Source: an uncultured Eubacteriales bacterium
GTDB lineage: Bacteria > Bacillota > Clostridia > Oscillospirales > Oscillospiraceae
NCBI GenBank assembly: GCA_958402445.1
Contig: CATXTO010000001.1
Coordinates: forward strand, 62,001 to 126,000
Direction of reading: 5' to 3'
Length of the DNA: 64,000 nucleotides
Position 1 is the stretch's first letter. Every line of letters begins with the position of its first letter. The notes below the pieces were generated by a model, which worked only from the letters and a program-made list of their open reading frames with translations, did no database searches and was not told the DNA's origin. The position numbers and the translations under genes are program-made. Positions 51,224 through 59,947 of this stretch are shown in pieces.

Positions 51224-51561
51224 CGCCGTATTGTAATTAGGCTTCTTTTTTTAGCCTTAGTATAACCGAAATCCTGATATGCATGCCAGTTTTGTTCCGT
51301 AGCAGTGAGTTCGTATGCTGTCAGCAAAAGCCAGCTTCAGAAAGAAGAGAAGGGGCCGGCAGGAGAAGCCTGCCGGGCTGTTACTCTGACGCGTTTGCAT
51401 CAAGGGATCCCGCACGAACAAACGCTGATCTTTTGCCTTTGCCATCAGAGATAGAAAGGCAGTAAAGGTAGGTGATGCCCCTCAATTGTGTTACTTGGTG
51501 GCCAGCCAGCCAAAACCCACCCCGGGCGGAGTTGCCCACATAACAGAAAGGAAGGGAACCT
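51224..51561 (+). promoter_or_regulatory. Long structured leader of the surface-protein gene
   Basis: This 338-bp stretch has no credible gene and no clear promoter. It contains GGCT/AGCC around a T-run (about 51240-51256), a CCGGCAGG/CCTGCCGG hairpin (51356-51376), a TGCCTTT/AAAGGCA hairpin (51434-51461) that competes with CTGAT/ATCAG (51425-51448), and GGTGG/CCACC near the RBS. I do not recognise c-di-GMP or other riboswitch motifs. It may be an RNA leader that is transcribed only when the upstream segment is inverted. Confidence 0.5.
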
Positions 51562-52563
51562 ATGAGGAAAATTTTATCTGGAGTTCTTGCTGTAGTCATG
51601 CTGCTGTCCGTATGCAGCTTGACCGCCTTTGCAGCGGGAGACGTGGACTATGTGGAAGCGAGCGCAACCGCGGTCAGCGGCAGCGCGGTAACCATTGTGG
51701 TCAAGGCGTCACGGCCTACCACCAGCGGAAGGTTATCTGTGCAGTATGACAGCGAACTATGGACCTATGCAGGCGGAGAGGTCAATGGGTCGGTAGTGAG
51801 TACCGGTGCAGAGGACGGAGTTTTGACGCTCGGCTATGCCACAGAGGGGGAAAAACCCCTCGCAAAGGGCGCCTCCATCGCTGTCTTGGATTTTATCTGC
51901 GAGAAAAATTGGAGTCAAAGCGAATTCGTTGCTACCGTGGAGGACTTCAACGAGCAGGAGGGGATCCATATCGCGTTGCCCGGCGTTTTGGCGCATAATC
52001 CGGATTCGGGTATGAAATTCATCGACGTAACCGCGGATAAATGGTATTACGATGCGGTGGAATACGTCTTTCAAAAAGGATATTTTAAGGGGACTAGCGA
52101 GACTACGTTTTCTCCCAACGGCACCATGACCCGCGCCATGTTTGTGACGGTCCTGGGACGCATGGCGGGGATACCTGAAAATCGGGAGGCGAACACAAAG
52201 TTTACGGATGTGAAGAAAGGCAGCTATTATGCCGGCTATGTTGCCTGGGCCTCTGAGCAGGGTATTGTACTGGGAACCTCAGCTACAACCTTCAGCCCCA
52301 ATGCGAAGGTAACCCGGGAGCAGATGGCGGTTCTTCTGTATCGCTACGCCAAATATGCCGGTGCGGATGTGAGCGCGGACAGCGACGCGTTGAACGCCTT
52401 TACCGATGCAGCCAGTGTCAGCGGCTGGGCCAAGGAGGCCCTGGCTTGGGCTACAGACCGTAAAATCCTTATTGGCACAGGCAATGGGTTAAAGCCGCGC
52501 GCGCAGGCTACCCGGGCGCAGGGGGCGCAGATTATTTTCAATTTCAGCCAATATATGGAGTGA
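51562..52563 (+). CDS. Cohesin-like SLH surface anchoring protein
   Basis: The 333-residue protein has a signal peptide (about 1-24, ending TAFA), a beta-sandwich domain (about 26-145) and three SLH repeats. The first domain has the strand order of cohesins/CBM-like folds: VSGSAVTIVVKAS, then GRLSVQYDSELWTYAG, VLTLGYATEGEKPLAKGASI and AVLDFICE. SLH repeats start at FIDVTADKWYYDAVEY, FTDVKKGSYYAGYVAW and FTDAASVSGWAKEALAW; they bind pyruvylated wall polymers. Such a protein would hold a dockerin-bearing partner at the surface, and the next gene encodes one. Cohesin assignment is by pattern only. Confidence 0.75.
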   Translation: MRKILSGVLAVVMLLSVCSLTAFAAGDVDYVEASATAVSGSAVTIVVKASRPTTSGRLSVQYDSELWTYAGGEVNGSVVSTGAEDGVLTLGYATEGEKPLAKGASIAVLDFICEKNWSQSEFVATVEDFNEQEGIHIALPGVLAHNPDSGMKFIDVTADKWYYDAVEYVFQKGYFKGTSETTFSPNGTMTRAMFVTVLGRMAGIPENREANTKFTDVKKGSYYAGYVAWASEQGIVLGTSATTFSPNAKVTREQMAVLLYRYAKYAGADVSADSDALNAFTDAASVSGWAKEALAWATDRKILIGTGNGLKPRAQATRAQGAQIIFNFSQYME

Positions 52564-52606
52564 ACAGTTTTGTTTGCGACTTTAGGATAAGAAAGGAAGA
52601 CATTGT

Positions 52607-55600
52607 ATGAAACATTCCAGCCTGAAGCGTCTGCTGGCCGTTTTTTTGGCAGTCTCCATGCTATTGAGCCTGGGATTGAGCAATGCATACGCATCCCAGA
52701 GCGGGGATACCAGCCCCTTGAGTTATGAAAAGCTGGATTCCAGCAGCATCACACCAGAATGGAAGAATACGGAGGGTCAGATCAATGCTGCAAGCGCCTC
52801 CGCTTTACATCAGGACACGGACCTGGTCCGGGCCATTATTGTTTTGGACGAGCCGGCTGCGATTTCCGCTCTGGAGAAGCCGGTGGACGGATTCGCGGAC
52901 AACAAAGCAGTTGTCGCGTACCGCCAGGAATTGCAATCTGTGCAAGACCAACTGGCGGACCGGATTTCGGACGTTGTCTTGGACGGAGAACCGCTGGAGG
53001 TGGTGTGGAACCTGACGCTGGCCGCCAATTCCATGTCCGTCTGGGTGGAATATGGAAAGCTCTCCGAAATTGAGCAGATGCCCGGTGTGCGCGATGTGTA
53101 TCTGGAGACCCAGTATCAGCCACTGAGCAGTGCCAATCCCAGCAATATTGTGGCGCAGGAAATGACTGGCGCCGATCAGGTGCAGCAGGATTCCGGGTAT
53201 ACAGGTGCCGGGACCCGCATTGCAATCATTGACACCGGAACCGATACGGACCACCAATCTTTTTCTGAGGATGGCTTCCTGTTTTCTCTGGCCAGACAGG
53301 CGGAGAAAAAGGGAATGGACGGCAAAGCGTATTTCGAGTCGCTGGACCTGCTTACCGTCGAGCAAATTAAAAAGGTACTGGGTCAGCTCCATGCCGCTGA
53401 GCGCTATGAGGGCCTGACCGCGGAAAGCCTGTATCTCAACGCCAAGCTCCCATTCGCCTTTAACTATGTGGACGGCAATCTGGAAATCACCCATGACCAC
53501 GACGACCAAGGGGAGCACGGCTCCCACGTGGCAGGTATTTCCGCCGCCAATGCATACATACCAACCGACGACATCAACATCTACGATTTTAACGGCGATG
53601 GTATGTTCAATCAAGCCGACGCGCAGGCGCTGATGGATTATGTGGTCCAAGGCGCAAAAATCAGCAGCGCAGCATATGCGGACCTGAGCGGAAACGGCAG
53701 TGTCTCCGCCTTTGACGTACAGTTGCTGCTTGAACTTTTGCAAGAATTCAAGGAGAACAAACGGATTTACGCGCCTGCCGCGCAGACGGTTGGCGTGACC
53801 GGCTCGGCGCCTGACGCCCAGCTCATCACCATGAAGGTTTTCGGCGCCAATGGCGGTGCATACGCCAGTGACTATATGGTTGCCGTAGAGGATGCAATTG
53901 CCTTGGGCTGCGATGTGGTCAACCTGTCTCTTGGCAGCCCGTACCCCGGCTTTACCTCTGCGCATGAGATGGATCCCACCTATGATACGGCATACTTCGA
54001 CGGGTTAATGCAGCTCATTACCAAAACTGGCACTGTGATGTGTGTGGCCGGCGGCAACTCCGGCAACTGGGCGGATTATGACGATGCCTACCAGCACATG
54101 TACACCGACGAGGCAGGCACGGCAATGGTTTCCGACCCCTCGACCTATGCCAATGCCCTGGCCATCGCCAGCGTGGACAACATTGGTATTATTTCCAGTT
54201 CCACAACTGTGTTCACCAACGCCCAGGGAGAGCAGGGACGCAAGACCAACATTGAGGGCCTGGAGGATGGCGTAGATGCACAGTGGAGGACCCTGGACCC
54301 CAAGGGCAAGGGCACGGATTACGACGTGGTATTCCTTGGCGATCCCTCCAATTTGCTTGCCGGTAAGGAGCAGACGGACAACCGCATTTACGGCGGCTCC
54401 TTAGACGATTTTGCGGGGTTTGATTTTACGGGAAAAATTGTGCTGATCGCCCGGGGCAATGAGGTCTACCACTCGGACAAGCACACCAACGGCATGCTTG
54501 CGGGCGCCGCCGCCGTATTAATTTATAACAATGTGCCCGGCGCGCTCAGTGCTTCCTTGGAAGGTTCTGAAGCGACGATTCCCTGTGGTGGACTCACGCT
54601 TGAGGACGCCAAAGCGATTTTTGCCCTCTCTACTCGGAATACGACAGGGCAATATCTCTGCAAAGCAACCATCACCAATGTCCTGGATGTGGAATACAAT
54701 GAAAACACGGCGTACCCCACCATGAGCGATTTTTCCTCCTGGGGCACTACCGGCGGTCTGACCATCAAGCCCGAGCTCACCGCTCCCGGGGGCGGCATCT
54801 ATTCTGTGGATGGTTCCGGTGCCGAGACGGACGCCTATAAGAACATGTCCGGCACCTCTATGGCAACGCCGCATGTTTCGGGTCTCGTTGCTCTGGCCAG
54901 CCAGTATATCCGGGAGAGCGGCCTATTGGAGAAGGCAAGAGCCATGACGGGCAACAAGGATTTGCCGACACGGGTTTTGGCCCAATCTCTTCTGATGTCC
55001 ACCGCGGATCCTCTGATGGAGGAGAGCAGCGGCGTAGAGTATTCGGTCCGCAACCAGGGCGCGGGTCTGGCGAATATCAATCACGCAGTGAACGCCGAAA
55101 CCTTTGTTCTGGTTGACGGCCAGAGCGATGGGAAGGTCAAGGCGGAGCTGGGCGATGGGGAAACTGGCTGGACCTTCTCCTTCTCCCTATACAATTTGAC
55201 AGAAGCCAGCCTGACCTATGACCTGGATGCCTCGATTTTAACTACAGATACCATAGTGGCGCAGGATGGAGAGAAAACCCACACCCTGTCCGCCGACGAG
55301 ATGGTCGCTCTGGGCGCGGAGGTAACCTATTTTGGCGATACCGTCTCTCAAGGCCAGGTTTCCGTACCGGCCGGCGGTTCCGCTAAAATCACTGTGCATA
55401 TTCAGGTGACGGAAAAAGCGGTAGCCAATATGAAAGCCCTAGGCTATGCCAATGGTTTTTATGTGGAGGGTTTTGTCTATGCCAAGCCGGTGCCTAATGC
55501 AGAGGGTGTTACCGGCGTGACACACTCTATTCCGCTGTTGGGTTGGTATGGAAACTGGACCGACCCGTCCATGTTTGACACGGGATCCTTCCTGGAGACC

Positions 55601-58600
55601 ATTTATGGTACCGCCCAACGGCCCAGTCACATAGACTCTACTATCAAAAATGTGCTGACCTGGAACCAAAAGGGCAACGACACCGGCATTTACTATACCG
55701 GCAACATCTATGGCGGTTACACTGCCTCCACAGGTCTGCTTGGCGATCAGCATTATTTTGAAGAGCGCAATGCCTTTAACAGCACCAGCTCTCGGACCTG
55801 GAACTTCTATGCCATTTTCCCCACTGCAATCCGCAACGCTGCCGACATCTTAATTCAAGTTCGGGATGCGGATACCGGCAAATTATACTTCGAGGATGAC
55901 TTTGAGGACTTTGACGATTATCTGATTTCCAGCTTCTACCAGGATCTGGCAGGTCAATGGGTGGATACCACCTCGGAATATGGAATTGGTATTGAGTGGG
56001 ATTACACGGACCGGGAGACCGGGATGCCCTTACCGGAGGGTACGCGGGTCACAGTTTCTCTTTTCTGTGCGCCGGAGTACTATGTAAATGAGGACGGCTC
56101 TGTTCGCTGGGACGAGTTGGGTCACGGCGCCGATTTGTCCTACACCTTTACCGTAGACAATACGGCGCCCGCTCTAGCGGGCGGCAGAGACGCCCTGACA
56201 ATCAGCAAGGACGGCAAAACACTGTACTTCCAGGCGCAGGACGACAACTATATTGCCGCTGTGGTTTTGCTCAACGGCGCGGTCAATCAAGCCACGGGTT
56301 ACTTCTATCCTGACATGCCCGTGGAACAAAAAGGGACTGCCGTCACGGGCTCGTTTGACGTGAGCAAATATACCGAGAAATACGGCAATAAGGCCGTACT
56401 CGCAGTTTGCGACTATGCGGGCAACGAGACCTACTATGCAGTTAATCTGGGCGGTGCCGACGCCTCTTACGGCGATCTGTACGGTTTCCAGTACGACCCG
56501 GACACGATGCAGAACGCCTGGGTGGGCTTCAGCGAAGGTGTGAACGGCAACGAGTCCACCTTGTTTGCCGGCAGTCAGGAATTTGTGTGTGCCGAGTATG
56601 TAGATGGCTACATCTATGCGCAGACCAGCAGCGGGGAACTTCACGCAATTCCTTACGCAGATTTGCTTGCGGAAACCCTAGACCTTAACACGACTTTGAT
56701 TACCCGGCTGGAAAACGTGTATCAGGATTTGGCCTATAACTATTCCGATGGTAAGCTCTATGGCCTGCTGTACAATGCGGAATATACCAGCACGGAAATT
56801 GATGCCATCGCCCTGGAGCCGGATGAGGAGAACGGGGTGGAGGCCTATGAGGAAAGCTGGGTTTCCAGCCGGGATGGCTTCACAGGCCTGTCATTGGCCT
56901 GCAACGACAGTGGAACTCTGTATATTTTGGGAACAACTCAAGACCAGGAGACCGGAAATGACAGCAACGCCCTGCTCTATAAAACCAGTCCGCGGGACGA
57001 CGATTATGAGGGCTATGGGCCTATGATCCTGGTGGGCGATACCGGGTTAAAGATGGATTACCTGCAATCCATGACCTGGGATCACAATACGGAAACGATG
57101 TACTGGGCGCGGTTCTACCCGGTGAGCTGGATCACCCAAGAGTCGACCCTGGAACGGGTGGACCCGGAGACTGCGGCGTGTACCCGAGTCGGTACACTGT
57201 CCAACGAGACCGCCTGCCTGTTTGCACCCTTAGGCGCCGAGGCTGCGGCTGCGCAGGCCCATCAAAATGTGCCGGTATTGGATTCCTCCGTGGTTGGGAA
57301 GCCCGTGTTGTCCAATGGGGGCCTGTCTTTGAATGTTGGAGGCAGCGCGTCCCTGTACTGTACCTTTGATCCCTGGTATACGGAGAAGCGGGAGGTGATC
57401 TGGACCTCCAGCGATCCTGAGGTTGCGACCGTAGATCAAAACGGCCTCGTCACCGGCGTCAGTACCGGATCCTGTACTATCACGGTGGCCTCCAAAGCGG
57501 ATCCCTCTCTGACTGCGACCTGCGCGGTCTCCGTGGCATCCCTGAGCCTGACTATCGACGGGGTTACCTCAGTGACCCAGGGGGGTATTGGCAGCAATAA
57601 CGGTTCGTACCTGTACCACTATACCATGGACCAGGGAAAGAGCGCCATGACCCTGGGTAATCCCATCACCGCGCCTGAGGAATTCTCCGGGTTTGGCCTG
57701 AGTATTGGCTCTACGACAGAGGCAAAAGGCTCCATCTGGGCTTGTGAATATGGGAATGCCGGCATGATTTATGAGATCGACAAGCAGACCGGCGTGATAT
57801 CCGATATGGTGGGCCCCATTGACGGGGATGTGATGTTCGGTATGACCTATTCCGAGGCCACCGGCAACTTTACCGGCATCATGAATTATTATCTATATGT
57901 GGATCAACCCTTTACCCACGAGGCAGATGAGCAGATCCTTGGGTCCTATGATGAGGAGGTCCATGGCTTTACCTGGCACCGCTTCGACATGGCCCAGTAC
58001 CTGAACGCCTCTCAGAGGAATCTAGTGACCCAGGAGGAAGGCACCACCTCAATTGTGTTCAGCGCCATCACAAGTGTCGACGGTGGGGAACAGCAGTACC
58101 CCTACCAGGATTACCTGGGAAATTGGATGTCCACAGAGGTTTTCTATACCCCGAATACGACCTTGATCCTGCTGGACAATGTGGGCAGGCTTTGGTATAT
58201 TGACGAGATCACGGGCATGACCAAGGATTCGTATGGAAATTACCAGAACGGCGACGAGAACATGATTGGAGCCGGAGCCAACGGTGTCTTTGCGCAGGAT
58301 TACGTGGATGAAGACGGTAACACCACCTACAATGTATTTTATATCCGCGAGATTGTAGAAACGCCGCTTTACGACATGTTCCTCAACGGCACCTTGCCTG
58401 GAATTACCTATCACTTCTCCGACATGTATTATACTCAGAGCGAAAACGGTACGCCGATGTTCTTCCTCTCCCTGTATGACTATTGGAACGAGGGCGCTAC
58501 CAACCAGCTCTATCTCTATATCCCCGGCGACGAAGCGCAGGGCGTTTCGGACCAGCTGTTTGATTTGGGAGACACTGGCCACGGAAATATTATCACGACC

Positions 58601-58711
58601 ATCAACCATGCCGAGTTGACCGGCGGCCTGGATGCAATTGACGGGAACCGCGCTTCCCAGGAGGTCAACCCGCTTCGTCCTCTACAGCGGGGATTTTATA
58701 CCCATTCTTAG
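52607..58711 (+). CDS. Giant secreted subtilisin-family protease with inserted dockerin-like module
   Basis: The 2034-residue protein has a signal peptide (1 to about 28), an I9-like prodomain (about 65-165) and an S8 catalytic domain with Asp209 (IDTGTDTDHQ), His304 (EHGSHVAGISA) and Ser751 (GTSMATPHVSG). Between His and Ser lies a dockerin-like pair of calcium loops at 327-338 (DFNGDGMFNQAD) and 359-370 (DLSGNGSVSAFD), then a PA domain (about 590-690). After the protease come an Fn3-like domain (about 840-960), a long beta-rich region, a Big_2 domain (about 1565-1648) and a propeller-like tail. There is no SLH, LPxTG or other anchor, so binding to the cohesin-like SLH protein 43 bp upstream is the likely means of attachment. 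Confidence 0.85.
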   Translation: MKHSSLKRLLAVFLAVSMLLSLGLSNAYASQSGDTSPLSYEKLDSSSITPEWKNTEGQINAASASALHQDTDLVRAIIVLDEPAAISALEKPVDGFADNKAVVAYRQELQSVQDQLADRISDVVLDGEPLEVVWNLTLAANSMSVWVEYGKLSEIEQMPGVRDVYLETQYQPLSSANPSNIVAQEMTGADQVQQDSGYTGAGTRIAIIDTGTDTDHQSFSEDGFLFSLARQAEKKGMDGKAYFESLDLLTVEQIKKVLGQLHAAERYEGLTAESLYLNAKLPFAFNYVDGNLEITHDHDDQGEHGSHVAGISAANAYIPTDDINIYDFNGDGMFNQADAQALMDYVVQGAKISSAAYADLSGNGSVSAFDVQLLLELLQEFKENKRIYAPAAQTVGVTGSAPDAQLITMKVFGANGGAYASDYMVAVEDAIALGCDVVNLSLGSPYPGFTSAHEMDPTYDTAYFDGLMQLITKTGTVMCVAGGNSGNWADYDDAYQHMYTDEAGTAMVSDPSTYANALAIASVDNIGIISSSTTVFTNAQGEQGRKTNIEGLEDGVDAQWRTLDPKGKGTDYDVVFLGDPSNLLAGKEQTDNRIYGGSLDDFAGFDFTGKIVLIARGNEVYHSDKHTNGMLAGAAAVLIYNNVPGALSASLEGSEATIPCGGLTLEDAKAIFALSTRNTTGQYLCKATITNVLDVEYNENTAYPTMSDFSSWGTTGGLTIKPELTAPGGGIYSVDGSGAETDAYKNMSGTSMATPHVSGLVALASQYIRESGLLEKARAMTGNKDLPTRVLAQSLLMSTADPLMEESSGVEYSVRNQGAGLANINHAVNAETFVLVDGQSDGKVKAELGDGETGWTFSFSLYNLTEASLTYDLDASILTTDTIVAQDGEKTHTLSADEMVALGAEVTYFGDTVSQGQVSVPAGGSAKITVHIQVTEKAVANMKALGYANGFYVEGFVYAKPVPNAEGVTGVTHSIPLLGWYGNWTDPSMFDTGSFLETIYGTAQRPSHIDSTIKNVLTWNQKGNDTGIYYTGNIYGGYTASTGLLGDQHYFEERNAFNSTSSRTWNFYAIFPTAIRNAADILIQVRDADTGKLYFEDDFEDFDDYLISSFYQDLAGQWVDTTSEYGIGIEWDYTDRETGMPLPEGTRVTVSLFCAPEYYVNEDGSVRWDELGHGADLSYTFTVDNTAPALAGGRDALTISKDGKTLYFQAQDDNYIAAVVLLNGAVNQATGYFYPDMPVEQKGTAVTGSFDVSKYTEKYGNKAVLAVCDYAGNETYYAVNLGGADASYGDLYGFQYDPDTMQNAWVGFSEGVNGNESTLFAGSQEFVCAEYVDGYIYAQTSSGELHAIPYADLLAETLDLNTTLITRLENVYQDLAYNYSDGKLYGLLYNAEYTSTEIDAIALEPDEENGVEAYEESWVSSRDGFTGLSLACNDSGTLYILGTTQDQETGNDSNALLYKTSPRDDDYEGYGPMILVGDTGLKMDYLQSMTWDHNTETMYWARFYPVSWITQESTLERVDPETAACTRVGTLSNETACLFAPLGAEAAAAQAHQNVPVLDSSVVGKPVLSNGGLSLNVGGSASLYCTFDPWYTEKREVIWTSSDPEVATVDQNGLVTGVSTGSCTITVASKADPSLTATCAVSVASLSLTIDGVTSVTQGGIGSNNGSYLYHYTMDQGKSAMTLGNPITAPEEFSGFGLSIGSTTEAKGSIWACEYGNAGMIYEIDKQTGVISDMVGPIDGDVMFGMTYSEATGNFTGIMNYYLYVDQPFTHEADEQILGSYDEEVHGFTWHRFDMAQYLNASQRNLVTQEEGTTSIVFSAITSVDGGEQQYPYQDYLGNWMSTEVFYTPNTTLILLDNVGRLWYIDEITGMTKDSYGNYQNGDENMIGAGANGVFAQDYVDEDGNTTYNVFYIREIVETPLYDMFLNGTLPGITYHFSDMYYTQSENGTPMFFLSLYDYWNEGATNQLYLYIPGDEAQGVSDQLFDLGDTGHGNIITTINHAELTGGLDAIDGNRASQEVNPLRPLQRGFYTHS

Positions 58712-58738
58712 CCAATACCATCCTCTTTCCTTTCGTTC

Positions 58739-58770
58739 GGAACAGGCAGTCCTTAGGGGCTGCCTGTTCC
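58739..58770 (+). terminator. Terminator after the giant protease
   Basis: GGAACAGGCAG (58739-58749) pairs with CTGCCTGTTCC (58760-58770), followed by AATTTTA. The remaining gap to 58978 holds a GGGCAG/CTGCCC pair (about 58918-58942) but no gene I can support. Confidence 0.8.
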
Positions 58771-58978
58771 AATTTTAGACCCCAGCTGCATGCCTTTGCC
58801 GTTGCGGCCTTTTCACAAGGGCAAAAGTGGTTGGATGAAGCGGGAATAGAACCACCGCGGTTTCCGTTCAGGGGATTCCATTCCAGGCCTGTTGCCAAGT
58901 AATTCTGTAATCATCTTGGGCAGGCAGGCTCCGAGGCTGCCCGCTTCTCATGTGCCGAGTATCTCAAAAAAGATTCAT

Positions 58979-59007
58979 TTGCATCCCCAAATGGGATATG
59001 CTATAGT
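58979..59007 (+). promoter_or_regulatory. Promoter for murB-rapZ-whiA-dnaE
   Basis: TTGCAT (58979-58984) and TATAGT (59002-59007) are 17 bp apart; the start near 59014 gives a leader of about 22 nt. Confidence 0.7.
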
Positions 59008-59035
59008 AATGACGATAACACACCCGGAGGCGTTT

Positions 59036-59947
59036 ATGAAGGAAATGACGGAGTTACAGCGACGTATGCTGCAGGCGTTCCCAGATGCGAGTCTCCGCCT
59101 GGAAGAGCCCCTGTCCCAACATACCTCATTTAAAATTGGAGGGCCGTGTGAGGTGTTGGCCTTCCCTAGGTCGGTAGCGGAGCTGGCTGCCATGCTGTGC
59201 GCCGCTGCCGCTTGGGGCGTTCAACCGGCTGTACTGGGAGCAGGAACGAACATCCTGGCGGCGGACCAGGGACGCAGAGGGCTGGTCATCTGTACCAAGG
59301 GCTGCTTGGAAGGGATGGAGCAGGTGGGTGAAACCCGAATACGTGTCCAGTCCGGGGTGACCATGGCCCGGGCGGCGGTGTTTGCAGCTGGACTGGGCCT
59401 TTCCGGGCTGGAGTTCGCCCACGGAATTCCGGGCACGGTGGGCGGCGGTGTCTATATGAATGCGGGTGCCTATGGCGGAGAGATTAAACAGGTGGCCGTC
59501 CGGACGGAATTCCTAGACCTCTCGGGTAAGCCGCATGCGCTGGAAGGGGAGGCGCAGGATTTTTCCTATCGGCACAGCGCCTTCACTCAAAAACCGTGCG
59601 TCGTTACATCTGTGGAGTTTGCCCTCACAATGAAACCGGAGACGGAGATTCGAGCTAAAATGCAGGAGCTCATGGCCCGGCGCCGGGCATCCCAGCCCCT
59701 GGAGCTGCCCTCGGCGGGTTCTACCTTTAAGCGTCCCATTGGGGGCTATGCGGCGGCGCTCATTGAACAGGCCGGTCTCAAGGGCTTGACTGTAGGAGGC
59801 GCGGCGGTGTCCACCAAGCACGCTGGATTCGTGGTCAACATGGGGAACGCGACAGCGGAGGACGTATTATCGCTGATTAAACAGATTCAAGAACGCGTTT
59901 TCGATAACTCAGGCATACGGCTGGAGCCGGAGGTTTTGCTGCTATGA
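59036..59947 (+). CDS. murB: UDP-N-acetylenolpyruvoylglucosamine reductase
   Basis: The 303-residue flavoenzyme reduces UDP-GlcNAc-enolpyruvate to UDP-MurNAc with NADPH. It has the FAD-binding blocks HTSFKIGGPCEV and VLGAGTNILAAD, GLEFAHGIPGTVGGGVYMNAGAYGGE, the PSAGSTFKRP loop with the active-site Ser, and the closing VVNMGNATAEDV. It is the type II form of Gram-positives. ATG 59036 has CGGAGG five bases upstream; the longer frame crosses the promoter. The stop overlaps rapZ (ATGA). Confidence 0.94.
   Translation: MKEMTELQRRMLQAFPDASLRLEEPLSQHTSFKIGGPCEVLAFPRSVAELAAMLCAAAAWGVQPAVLGAGTNILAADQGRRGLVICTKGCLEGMEQVGETRIRVQSGVTMARAAVFAAGLGLSGLEFAHGIPGTVGGGVYMNAGAYGGEIKQVAVRTEFLDLSGKPHALEGEAQDFSYRHSAFTQKPCVVTSVEFALTMKPETEIRAKMQELMARRRASQPLELPSAGSTFKRPIGGYAAALIEQAGLKGLTVGGAAVSTKHAGFVVNMGNATAEDVLSLIKQIQERVFDNSGIRLEPEVLLL

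Noticed and set aside
49934..51264. Nine-bp direct repeat CTTAGTATA at 49934-49942 and 51256-51264 as attL/attR
   Set aside because: It is short, AT-rich and not aligned with the 26-bp inverted repeats; chance is sufficient explanation.
51380..51480. Possible c-di-GMP riboswitch in the leader of the SLH gene
   Set aside because: The conserved GEMM elements (GGCAAACC and GACGCAAAGCC type) are not present; only generic hairpins remain.
52805..53965. 386-codon minus-strand frame inside the giant protease gene
   Set aside because: It is antisense to clear S8 and dockerin coding, with no RBS or recognisable domain.
58800..58905. tRNA-like 3' half on the minus strand (GGTTCTATTCC followed by CCCGCTTCATCCA)
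   Set aside because: No matching 5' acceptor strand, D-arm or anticodon stem can be found upstream, so it is at most a remnant or chance.
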